Shown here: piece after piece, positions 53,736-62,035 of the stretch | How positions within the stretch are numbered: position 1 is the stretch's first letter | Layout of the letters: each line of letters begins with the position of its first letter | Assembly: GCF_009901565.1 (NCBI RefSeq) | Contig: NZ_WXEW01000001.1 | Location: 1-64,000, forward strand | Reading direction: 5' to 3' | From: Herbidospora solisilvae | Lineage (GTDB): Bacteria; Actinomycetota; Actinomycetes; Streptosporangiales; Streptosporangiaceae | Length of the DNA: 64,000 nt | Notes under the pieces: model-generated | Seen by the model: only the letters and a program-made list of their open reading frames with translations | Told to the model about the DNA's origin: nothing | Database searches by the model: none | Translations under genes and position numbers: made by a program

Positions 53736-54757
53736 GGCGCGTCCAGGAAGTCCAGGGACAGGTGTGCCGACAGGGCGCGCAGGAAGTCGGGGGCGTCGAA
53801 GGCCGCGCCGGCGGAGGCGACGCCGGTGGCGCTCGTCCGGCCGGTGAGCACACGGTCGACGGCCTCGACCACAAGGGGCGCGGTGATGGCGTAGATGTCC
53901 TGGCCGGTGGCGGCGATCCGGCGCTCGACGCCCCCGGAGCGGACCAGGACGTCGACGACGAAGGTCTGCGCGGAGCGGCCGCGCTCGTCGACGGCGGCCG
54001 GGGCCTGGGCGTTCGGAGCGGACAGGTCGGCGGCCGCCTTGACGGTCATGTACGTGCACACCTCCGGGATCGCCAGGTGACTGGGCACCGTGACGGCGTC
54101 GGCCATGGTGAACTCGCCCAAGACGTTCTGAGGACCGAGCGGAGCGGGGAAGGGCCACTCCAGAGTCGGCCGGGCGTCATCGTGATACTCCAGGCGTCCG
54201 CCGGTGAAGCGGACGCGGCGGCCACCCCGCCGCCGGTCGGAGACCACCCCGGAGGCGAGCGTTCCGGCAGTGGGGTGCCAGCTGCTCAGGCCGTAGGCGA
54301 TGTGCGCCTCGTCGGCCGCCGTCCAGTCGCCCATCGCGGTGGTCACCAGCAGGTCGCCGAGGCCGCCGTAGAAGGCCATCGCCGGGACCACCAGCGTGTC
54401 CGCGGCGCGGGCGCGTTCGGCGAAATGCGCGAACGTGTCGACGTTCGCCTCGAGTTCGGCCGCTACGTCGAGATACGGGATGCCGGCGCGCAGCGCCGCC
54501 TCGATGACCGGAGCGGCGGTCGCGGCGAACGGCCCGGCGCAGTTGATCACCGCGGCCGCGCCGTCGAGAGCACGGTCGAGCGAGGCGGGGTCGTCGGCCG
54601 ACGCCCGCCGCGCCTGCGACCCCGGCTCCGCCCGCAGCTTGGCGGGATCGCGGCCGAGCAGCAGCGGGACGTACCCGCGTTCGCGCAACTCCGCGACCAC
54701 GAACCGGCCGGTGTGCCCGGAGGCGCCGAACACCGCCACGTGCTGCTTCTCTTCCAT
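53525..54757 (-). CDS. Saccharopine dehydrogenase-like/trans-acting enoyl-reductase-like protein
   Basis: 410 residues from ATG 54757, with a CAGGAGGAGA ribosome site. Rossmann start VAVFGASGHTGRFVVAELRE, then LLGRDPAKL, AAAVINCAGPFAATAAPVIE and GIPYLDVAAELEA, typical of the saccharopine-dehydrogenase NADP-binding family. The natural end is probably near LRALSAHLSLDFLDAP; the last ~70 residues are read out of frame over the HD-domain remnant. Divergent from a GlxA-type regulator, which may control it. Confidence 0.8.
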   Translation of the reverse strand: MEEKQHVAVFGASGHTGRFVVAELRERGYVPLLLGRDPAKLRAEPGSQARRASADDPASLDRALDGAAAVINCAGPFAATAAPVIEAALRAGIPYLDVAAELEANVDTFAHFAERARAADTLVVPAMAFYGGLGDLLVTTAMGDWTAADEAHIAYGLSSWHPTAGTLASGVVSDRRRGGRRVRFTGGRLEYHDDARPTLEWPFPAPLGPQNVLGEFTMADAVTVPSHLAIPEVCTYMTVKAAADLSAPNAQAPAAVDERGRSAQTFVVDVLVRSGGVERRIAATGQDIYAITAPLVVEAVDRVLTGRTSATGVASAGAAFDAPDFLRALSAHLSLDFLDAPLDTHSGHRRGGGGDAARSGDDESAHLPPFAAGLLLRPDARPTARPGTRPGAALPGGHVPRHRPGHAGLR

Positions 54758-54858
54758 CTTCTCCTCCTGGGTGATCGATGTGGGAGCACGGGAATCCTGT
54801 CGCCGGCCCGCCTGATGCGGCCAGTGTCTGAAACGACATGACCCATACAATTTCCGAC

Positions 54859-55806
54859 ATGAGGTCTGTTTCGCGTTCCGTCGCGGTCGCCGCCACCGAC
54901 GGGATGCTGCACTTCGAGCTGGCCCTGGCCACCGAGGTGTTCGGCTCCGCGCCCGACGCGCTGCCCGGCCCCTGGTACGACGTCAAGGTGTGCGGCACCC
55001 ATCCCGTCCGCGTCGGCCGGTTCCTGCTGGAGCCCGACCGGGGGCTCGACTGGCTGGCGAGGGCCGGGACCGTGATCGTCCCGGCGCTGGCGGACGTCGA
55101 GCGGAAGCCGCCGGCCGACCTGGTGGAGGCGGTGCGGGCGGCCCACGCGTCAGGGGCGCGCGTGGTCTCCTTGTGTACGGGTGTCTTCGTGCTCGCCGCG
55201 GCCGGTCTGCTCGACGGCTTGCGGGCGACTACGCACTGGGCTCACACGGAGGAACTGGCCGCACGTTTTCCCCGGGTGGAGGTCGATCCCGACGTGCTGT
55301 ACGTCGACAACGGCAGTGTGCTCACCTCCGCGGGCAAGGCCGCGGCGATGGACCTGTGCCTGCACCTGGTCCGCCGCGACCACGGCTCGGCGGTCGCCAA
55401 CCTCGTCGCCCGCCGCCTGGTCGTGCCACCCCACCGTGCCGGCGGCCAGGCCCAGTTCGTCAGCACGCCGGTGCCCGCCCAGGACGGCCATCCCTTGGCC
55501 GAACTGCTCACCTGGGTGATGCGACGGCTGGACCAGCCGCTCACCGTGGAGGATCTGGCCCGCCAGGCCAACATGAGCTCGCGCCACCTGGCCCGGCACT
55601 TCCGCCTGATCACCGGCACCACTCCGCTGCAGTGGCTGCTCACGCAGCGGATCCGCCGCGCCCAGGAACTGCTGGAGACCACCGACGACAGCGTCGACAC
55701 CATCGCCTCGGCCGCGGGCATGGGCACGGCGACGACCCTGCGCCGCCACTTCCACCGCACGGTCGGCGTACCGCCGGACCTCTACCGCCGCACGTTCCGC
55801 GCATGA
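54859..55806 (+). CDS. GlxA-family regulator (DJ-1/PfpI plus AraC HTH)
   Basis: 315 residues from ATG 54859. A TACAAT hexamer 7 bases before this ATG fits a leaderless promoter; an ATG at 54838 lies upstream of it. DJ-1/PfpI-like domain: VAVAATDGMLHFELALATEV, VVSLCTGVFVLAAAGLLDG (Cys elbow), TTHWAHTEEL. AraC HTH: QPLTVEDLARQANMSSRHLA and TTPLQWLLTQRIRRAQELLE. Cytoplasmic regulator, probably of the divergent saccharopine-dehydrogenase-like gene. Confidence 0.92.
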   Translation: MRSVSRSVAVAATDGMLHFELALATEVFGSAPDALPGPWYDVKVCGTHPVRVGRFLLEPDRGLDWLARAGTVIVPALADVERKPPADLVEAVRAAHASGARVVSLCTGVFVLAAAGLLDGLRATTHWAHTEELAARFPRVEVDPDVLYVDNGSVLTSAGKAAAMDLCLHLVRRDHGSAVANLVARRLVVPPHRAGGQAQFVSTPVPAQDGHPLAELLTWVMRRLDQPLTVEDLARQANMSSRHLARHFRLITGTTPLQWLLTQRIRRAQELLETTDDSVDTIASAAGMGTATTLRRHFHRTVGVPPDLYRRTFRA

Positions 55807-55830
55807 GCACTCATCCGCCGAGATCGACCC

Positions 55831-56586
55831 ATGGACGGGACGTGGCAGACCCTCGACTTCACCTCCGGCCAACCGGCCCGCGACGCGGCCCGGACTTTGG
55901 AGACGGTACTCGGTGTCGCGATCGTCGAGCAGCATTACCCTCAGGGCGGAGTCGTCTTTATCTCCGCCGATCCGAGCGTGGAGAACTTCTCCGTTTCGGG
56001 CGACGCCGTCCAGGTCTTCACCCATCGGGCCGACGCCGTCATCGACACGCTGACCTCGGCGGGCTTCACTCTCACTCGGCGTGGCCCGCACGCCCCGGCC
56101 CATGTTCAAGAAGCCCGTGGGGCCGTCATGTACGCCGTCGACGGCGTGGTCCAGACCGAGTTCGACCTCGCCGAGGTGGACGAGCGGACCGGCGCCGACC
56201 CCTCGGCGCCCGACCCGCTCCTGGCGGAGCTGGGCGTGCGCGACGAGCTGAGCCTGCCCGAGCTCCAGGCCCGCTGCCTGGCCCTGGGGGAGAGGCTCAG
56301 CGGATCCCTCGTCCCACCCGGATGGCTGCGCTCTCCCCGCTACGTCTTCAAGATCGTCGACCCGCTGCCCGACGCGATCGTCCCGCCCGCCTACCTCAAC
56401 CCCCGGGCGCCCTTCCTGGACGAACCGGAGATCGCCCGCATCCTCGCCGATCCCTCACCCGCGATGGCACCGGTCGTCAACCGGCAGATCGCGACCGCCG
56501 TCATCGCGGGCGAACGCGAAAAGACCGCCCCGGGCGGGACACTCGGCCCGACCTCAAGGGACAGGCGCCTCTCGTGCTGCGCCTGA
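55831..56586 (+). CDS. Protein of unknown function
   Basis: 251 residues from ATG 55831, 25 bp after the GlxA gene. Soluble and acidic, with MDGTWQTLDFTSGQPARDAA near the start and LAELGVRDELSLPELQARCL in the middle. No motif recognised. The last ~20 residues (TSRDRRLSCCA) are unlike the rest, and another frame continues with QAPLVLRLITATTLGSATGA, so the 3' end may be frameshifted. Confidence 0.5.
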   Translation: MDGTWQTLDFTSGQPARDAARTLETVLGVAIVEQHYPQGGVVFISADPSVENFSVSGDAVQVFTHRADAVIDTLTSAGFTLTRRGPHAPAHVQEARGAVMYAVDGVVQTEFDLAEVDERTGADPSAPDPLLAELGVRDELSLPELQARCLALGERLSGSLVPPGWLRSPRYVFKIVDPLPDAIVPPAYLNPRAPFLDEPEIARILADPSPAMAPVVNRQIATAVIAGEREKTAPGGTLGPTSRDRRLSCCA

Positions 56587-56799
56587 TCACCGCGACGACG
56601 CTCGGGAGCGCCACCGGCGCGCCGCTGCTGTTCACCCCGCCGCGCCCGTGCTGGTCGCGGGCCCGTCGCTGCTCCTCTGCTGGCGGGCGCCTTGAACGTG
56701 GGACTAGACAGGCGCGCCCCTCCCGCGCGTTTTTTCCACGGCCGCAACACCCGCGATGGAAGCCCTGTCCTGGGGGACCTTCTCTGAGTTGCGGGATTA

Positions 56800-57217
56800 G
56801 CGAGACAGGTATCGCGCGGACTGCGCTCGTCGACGGCCAGGCGTCGCTGGAGATCGACGCCAACTACCCGGCCGACTGGGCCCGAAGATCCGGGTGTCGC
56901 TGGCCCAGCACCCCGATCTGGAGACCCTGGTCTGGAACGACGACGCGGCCGTCTACGCGCTGAAGGAACAGCCGACCGGCCGGATCGCCCAGTAGCTGCG
57001 CGGGACGCCGTTCCGGATCGGCGAGACGCCGTGGACGCCATACGGGCTGATCGCGCTGGCGGTGTTCGTGCTGCTGTTGATTATCCGGGAGATCATCCGG
57101 GTCAGGGGCCCGGTCGGGACCTGGTACTGGAGCCGCCACCTGGCCTGGCTGTCGATCCCGTTCCTGCTCCTGGCGGGCTGGTCGTCCCTGGAGCGGTTCA
57201 TGCTGCTGAGCGTCTAG
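56800..57217 (+). pseudogene. Membrane protein remnant with internal stop and frameshift
   Basis: ALVDGQASLEIDANYPADWA continues after a one-base shift with RVSLAQHPDLETLVWNDDAA, then an in-frame TAG (56994-56996), then RIGETPWTPYGLIALAVFVL and FLLLAGWSSLERFMLLSV. Two membrane segments remain. No start codon visible. The segment 56590-56799 shows no gene. Confidence 0.5.
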
Positions 57218-57684
57218 CCGAGCGAGTCGAGCGACACCACGACGTGGTTCTCCGGATCGGCGATGCTCCCGGCGAATCGGTCTGCCGCCTGCCCATGCCC
57301 GAGAAAGTCTTCCCTGTGCGCCTCGATGAAGACCGTCAGGGGCTCGACCGAAGCACGGGTATTAAGTCGGCCGGACACCAGGTTCCCGTAGGAGTGCCCC
57401 CGGGTCCAGCCGGCCTTCATCATCGTGTCGAGCTGCCGGCCCACTGTGGTCCTGAGCACGATGAACTCGCCCTCGAAGGTGATTCTTCCCGCTCCGTTGG
57501 TGCCGCCCTCGTACATGTCGACGATGCCGAGGCCGGCCGCGATCTCGCCCCGCACCGCGTCGTCCACCTCGACGACGCGGTCGGAGAAGAAGGGCGCGAC
57601 CGCCACGGTCCCGATCCAGGCGGCGGGCACGCCCACAGCGACGATGCTCCAGAACCAGATGCCGATCTTGCTCACTTCGCTCAC
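57214..57684 (-). CDS. Membrane-anchored protein of unknown function
   Basis: 156 residues from GTG 57684. One N-terminal helix (GIWFWSIVAVGVPAAWIGTV) anchors an extracytoplasmic domain (GRITFEGEFIVLRTTVGRQL, FIEAHREDFLGHGQAADRFA). Stop overlaps that of the forward remnant by 4 bp. No family recognised. Confidence 0.55.
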   Translation of the reverse strand: MSEVSKIGIWFWSIVAVGVPAAWIGTVAVAPFFSDRVVEVDDAVRGEIAAGLGIVDMYEGGTNGAGRITFEGEFIVLRTTVGRQLDTMMKAGWTRGHSYGNLVSGRLNTRASVEPLTVFIEAHREDFLGHGQAADRFAGSIADPENHVVVSLDSLG

Positions 57685-57726
57685 GTGCCGCTCCCCGGGC
57701 CTGAACCCTCGCGATGACCCACTCAC

Positions 57727-58275
57727 CCGAAACCAGCCGTGACGTGATCGCCAGGGCCGCGTACGTGCGGGGTTCCATCGGAGACGCGAGGAATGCCCGG
57801 CGTGCCCATATTAGTGATCTTCCCCAGTCGCGCGCCACGGAGCTCTCGAAGGCCACCTGGCCCGCCAGCCGGGCGTGGAACGCCGAATTAATGACACTAC
57901 GAACGCCGAATTTCTGTCACTCGCGCTGAGCGCAGGCCCTGCCCCGGCGTCCGTATGTCATTCTTCGTGACATTTGTGATGCGCGCCTGACCGAGATACA
58001 GCTCTCCACAGGGCCATAAGTAGGCATCAAAGGTCACTCGTTGCACCCGCGATCTTTTTGACGGACTTCTGCGGAGGCCGGCGCCGGCTCAAGCCCAGTC
58101 CTTGGTCCTGACGCCGAATTGTTGACCCTGCGGCGCAAAGTTTCTGTCACCGCAGCGCAGAGTTGATGTCACTGCCATGCGATCGCCCGGCGCGGGTCGG
58201 CTGCGCGAATGCATGGGCGCTACTGGTCTCACCAGTGAGCTTGCTTCGCTTTGACGGACACGACACTTGTGGTGA
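57727..58275. other. Gap with repeated TGTCAC motifs
   Basis: No gene seen. TTTCTGTCAC and related GATGTCAC/GTGACAT words recur at about 57910, 57955-57975, 58140 and 58165, often near GCCGAATT. Such repeated short words occur at IS ends, so this may be debris of one or two elements next to the IS3 remnant. Confidence 0.4.
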
Positions 58276-58985
58276 TCAGGCCGTGGCTGTGGCCTCGAAC
58301 TCGGCGGGACTGCGGTAATCAAGACTGCTGTGCAGTCGGTGCAGGTTGTACCAGCTCTCGATGTATTCGAAGATCGCGGTGCGGGCGGCGGCCCGGGTGG
58401 GCCAGCGATGGCTGTCCAGCAGGTCGCCTTTGATCGTGGCGAAGAAGGACTCGGCCACCGCGTTGTCCCAGCATTTGGTCCCGGCGGCCGACCGATAGCC
58501 GGATACCGAGCTGGTCGGCGAGCCGGGCGTAGGCGGCGCTGGTGTATTGGCAGTCGCGATCGGAGTGGAAGATCACCGGCCCGTTGGGGCGGCGCTCATC
58601 CCACGCGTGCTGCAAGGCGTCGGCGACCAGCGACGTGCGCAGATGGTCGGCGGTGGCCCAGCCGATCACCCGGCGGGAGGCGATGTCGATGACGGTGGCC
58701 AGATACAGCCAGCCCTCATCGGTGGCGATGTAGGTGATGTCGCCGCACCAGCGGGTGTCGATCCCGTCCGGGTCGGGCTGGAAGTGGCGGCCGATCAGGT
58801 CCGGCCGCGGGCCCGCGTCGAGGGCGGGATCGTGGTGATCTGCCGGCGCCTGCGGTGCCTGCCCTGTAATCCCAGCGTGCGCATCAGCCGGGCCACCCGG
58901 CGGCGGCCACACGGCTCACCTTCTCGTCGCAGGGCCGCGTGGATACGCGGCGCGCCCACGGGCAGGTGGTGTTGCGTTCGCCTTG
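58276..58985 (-). pseudogene. IS3-family transposase (OrfB) remnant
   Basis: Three frames together give GAPRIHAALRREGEPCGRRR and VARLMRTLGLQGRHRRR, then DLIGRHFQPDPDGIDTRWCG, DITYIATDEGWLYLATVIDI, and finally [20 protein letters not shown] ending [19 protein letters not shown]. This is the IS3 OrfB order (D, D, E catalytic blocks visible), missing the N-terminus and OrfA and carrying at least two frameshifts. Inactive. Confidence 0.85.
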
Positions 58986-59116
58986 TTCTCAACGTTGGGG
59001 CAGGTGCTTGCCGAAGAAGCGCGGCCTTCACCATCACGAGTCGGAAATGCTCACCTAAGGGTGTGTTCAGGTCAATCCCGGATGTGTGTCCTCCGCGATC
59101 ACCTCGACACTGAAGC

Positions 59117-60193
59117 ATGCGCCTACTGCTCATACTCGCGCTCACCCTGGCCACGGGCTGCTCCGCCGCGACGACCCCCATGTCCTTCCAGGCTTACCGA
59201 TCTCTCCTCCAGGAACGCCTGGACGCGATCGTCGAAGCCGGAGCGGTCGGCGTGCTCGCCGAAGTCCGCCATGAGGGCCGGACCTACCGGCTGTCCAGCG
59301 GAAAGGCAGAACTTGGCGGCCAGACTCCTCCGGTCGCGGACGGGCGGTTCCGTGCCTGGTCGATCACGAAGACCGTCACCGCGACCGGGGTGCTCAAGCT
59401 GGTCGCCGACGGGCGCCTCTCGCTGGAGGACACGGTGGAGACCCACCTGCCGGGACTCCTGCCGGACGGCGGCAAGGTCAAGGTGCGGCACCTGCTCAAT
59501 CACACCAGCGGCATAGCCGACTACGTGGGCGACCTGCCCTCCACACCGCAGGAGCTGCGCGCGACGGATCCCGAGCCGCGCGATCTGGTGGCGAGCGTCG
59601 CACCCCGGGGGTTGGCATTCACGCCGGGCAGCGAGCACGCCTACTCCAACACCAATTACGCCATCCTCGGCTTGATCATCGAGAAGGTGACCGGCCAACC
59701 ATGGCGCACGTACCTGACGCAGCGAGTGATCACCCCGGCCGGGCTGGAACAGACCATTCTCCCGGGGCAGAACATCGCCATCCCCGGCCCGCACGCTCAC
59801 CACTACGCGCCCCTCTCCGGCCGGCGGGAGCCGCAGGACGTCACAGAGCTGAACCCGGCCGAGGCGGGACCGGCAGGGGAGATGATCTCCACTGCGGCCG
59901 ACATCAACACCTTCTACGCCGCACTGCTGACCGGCCGCCTGCTCCCCGCCGAGCTGCTGAAACAGATGCTGGAGGTCACTGATGACCGGCCCTACGGGCT
60001 GGGCGTCATCGGGACGAAGACCCCCTGCGCGGGGCTGAGGTACGGGCATACCGGCTCGTTCCCCGGCTACCGGACGCAGGCGTGGTCCTCGCGCCAGGCC
60101 ACCACGCAGGTGAGTATGTCGCTGAACCTCGCCGACACCAATCAACTGGACGAACCGGTGGAGGAGTTCATCGAAGCCGCCTTCTGCCCCTGA
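59117..60193 (+). CDS. Serine hydrolase/beta-lactamase-type lipoprotein
   Basis: 358 residues from ATG 59117. Signal peptide with lipobox LATGC (Cys15) predicts a lipoprotein outside the membrane. Penicillin-binding/class-C fold motifs: SITK (Ser82, Lys85), YSN (176-178) and HTGS in the position of KTG. The domain LLNHTSGIADY is typical. Family members are DD-peptidases, esterases or beta-lactamases; substrate is not predictable. Complete, single gene. Confidence 0.92.
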   Translation: MRLLLILALTLATGCSAATTPMSFQAYRSLLQERLDAIVEAGAVGVLAEVRHEGRTYRLSSGKAELGGQTPPVADGRFRAWSITKTVTATGVLKLVADGRLSLEDTVETHLPGLLPDGGKVKVRHLLNHTSGIADYVGDLPSTPQELRATDPEPRDLVASVAPRGLAFTPGSEHAYSNTNYAILGLIIEKVTGQPWRTYLTQRVITPAGLEQTILPGQNIAIPGPHAHHYAPLSGRREPQDVTELNPAEAGPAGEMISTAADINTFYAALLTGRLLPAELLKQMLEVTDDRPYGLGVIGTKTPCAGLRYGHTGSFPGYRTQAWSSRQATTQVSMSLNLADTNQLDEPVEEFIEAAFCP

Positions 60194-60334
60194 CATGAAA
60201 GCTACAGGCGCCGTCCCAGGTCGGCGATGAAGCGGGCCGGCCGGTCACCGGCGGCGGAACGCCACCGCCTGTCTGGACGGCGAGCCCCAGCGCCAAACAG
60301 TCCTCCCGCGCCAGCGACTGATGGGAGGACGCAG

Positions 60335-61365
60335 ATGCAGACCCCGGGCGAGCACGCGGAAACCGGCATCCGGCCCAGCGACCTGAGAGTGATCAGCGAC
60401 GCCCTGAACATCTATGCGGAAGCGGCCAACATGGTCCTGGAGCAGGCCCCCGTGATCAGCCGAGACGACTCGGTATGGATCGTCGACGGAGATCGGGCGC
60501 ACCGCGGCCTGGTGGCCGACCCCGATGTCGGCACCCCAGGCGGGCAGGGCCTCGTGGAGGTGCGTTTCGTCCACCACGCCGATCTCATCCAGGAGCACGC
60601 CTGGACCGGGCTCGACCTTCCCGCTCTGACCACCGCAGCCCGCGAGGGCCGCGTCACGATCGCGATCCGTTCCGTCATCGTTCCTCGCGACCAGGTCCTG
60701 AAGACCACCGCCCATGCCGACAACGATCGCGTCCACCTGGAGGAACAACGGCGTGCCGAGCGGCGTCGTCAGGCCCGGGAGCGGCGTCTGAACAAGGCCG
60801 CCGCCGGACCGCTGACGATCGGCCGGATCTTCCCCGACGGCGAGATCGCCGGCCGCGCGCTGGCCCGCTATCTGGGTCTGGAGCGCGGCCTGGCCGACTG
60901 GCTGTGGCGCGGGACAGACCCCATCAGCCCCGGCTATGGCCAGCTGGCCGCCCATCTCTCGGTGACCCACCAGTTGCTGACGCACCCCAAGCCGGACGAC
61001 TACCGCTACCAGCTCGCCTGCTTGCCCGACGCCGACGAACTGGCCGCCACCCTGATCTCCAGCACGGCTTGGGCCCGCGGGGGCGCGGCACGTCCGCAAG
61101 CTCGCCGAGTGCGGCGCGCCCGGAACCGAGCTGCTCATCGACTTCCACGACGGGATCACTGAGACCGTGGTCAGCAAAGGCGTCGCGCTCAACCCCATCG
61201 AGCTGTGGGCCAGCGTGCCGGACAACGACATGCTCTACGGTCTGCGCGTGCGCCGCGCCAACGGCGAAACCGTCATGCTCAACCCCGCCCTCCTGACCAG
61301 CACCCTGCTGCCGCTCGCCACAGCTGAGCAGGTGTGGTGGGTCTTGAAGGCCGATCACATCGTCG
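60335..61365 (+). CDS. Protein of unknown function, frameshifted
   Basis: From ATG 60335 (GGGAGGA ribosome site) one frame runs MQTPGEHAETGIRPSDLRVI to DADELAATLISSTAWAR; at the GGGGG near 61080 the coding continues in another frame with KLAECGAPGTELLIDFHDGI and NDMLYGLRVRRANGETVMLN to about 61350. Together ~340 residues, soluble, with an Arg/Glu-rich helix (EEQRRAERRRQARERRLNKA). Family not recognised. The shift is at a homopolymer, so the gene may be intact in reality. Confidence 0.55.
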
Positions 61366-61440
61366 TTCCTCGTCGTAGAGGACGGCGTCCTCTTTGGCGG
61401 CGAAGTAGTTGGAGAACGAGCCGCTCCGGACGCACTTTCA
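61358..61440 (-). pseudogene. TetR-type HTH fragment
   Basis: Reverse strand encodes about GSFSNYFAAKEDAVL, the recognition-helix region of a TetR regulator, without start or remainder. Confidence 0.4.
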
Positions 61441-61454
61441 ATTTGCCGTCAGAG

Positions 61455-61610
61455 CTTTATTCCGGCCCCAAATGGCCCACCGGTTTCCAGTGGCCGGTTT
61501 TCATCGACCGGTAGAAGGTGTCGATGATCCGGTTGGCGATCACCACCGTCCTCGAGGGTCTCAGGCCAGGCCCCCCGCCGCGAAGCAGTAGATGAAGTGG
61601 TGCATCTGCT
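61455..61610 (-). pseudogene. Gfo/Idh/MocA-like oxidoreductase C-terminal fragment
   Basis: Reverse strand reads VVIANRIIDTFYRSMKTGHW ending KPVGHLGPE, with HHFIYCFAAGG upstream in another frame; this resembles the C-terminal helix of Gfo/Idh/MocA dehydrogenases. Weak evidence. Nothing else recognised in 61611-62035. Confidence 0.35.
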
Positions 61611-62035
61611 TGGGAGAAGCCGCAGGCCCTGTTCTTCCTTGGAGTGCCGAGGGCGGGGCATGTTCGTCGATTCTGTAAGCTTCACTCCGTTATTGTGGGC
61701 GCATCATAATCACTGCTGCAGCCTGGTGGAATCAGGCAGACTTCCGAAGGTTGACTTACCTAGCCGCGGTGAATTGACCCGCATCGCGTCACGAAACCAA
61801 GGCCCTGCGAGCGCCGCCGGAGTCCGTCGAAACCCCTATCGCTCAAGTGACGCTTACCTTACCTCGCCTCTCACCAAGAAATAATGATCGCGCAGCTCAT
61901 GGCAGATATGGCACTTATGTCTGCTTTAGGTGATGTTTGACATCGGGTGCGGTGGTTTTGTTAGCTGTGCGCGGCCATCTTGCCGCCGGCCCTGTTCTGG
62001 GACCTGGTTCATTCCCCTCCCTCTGGAGTCCTTCT

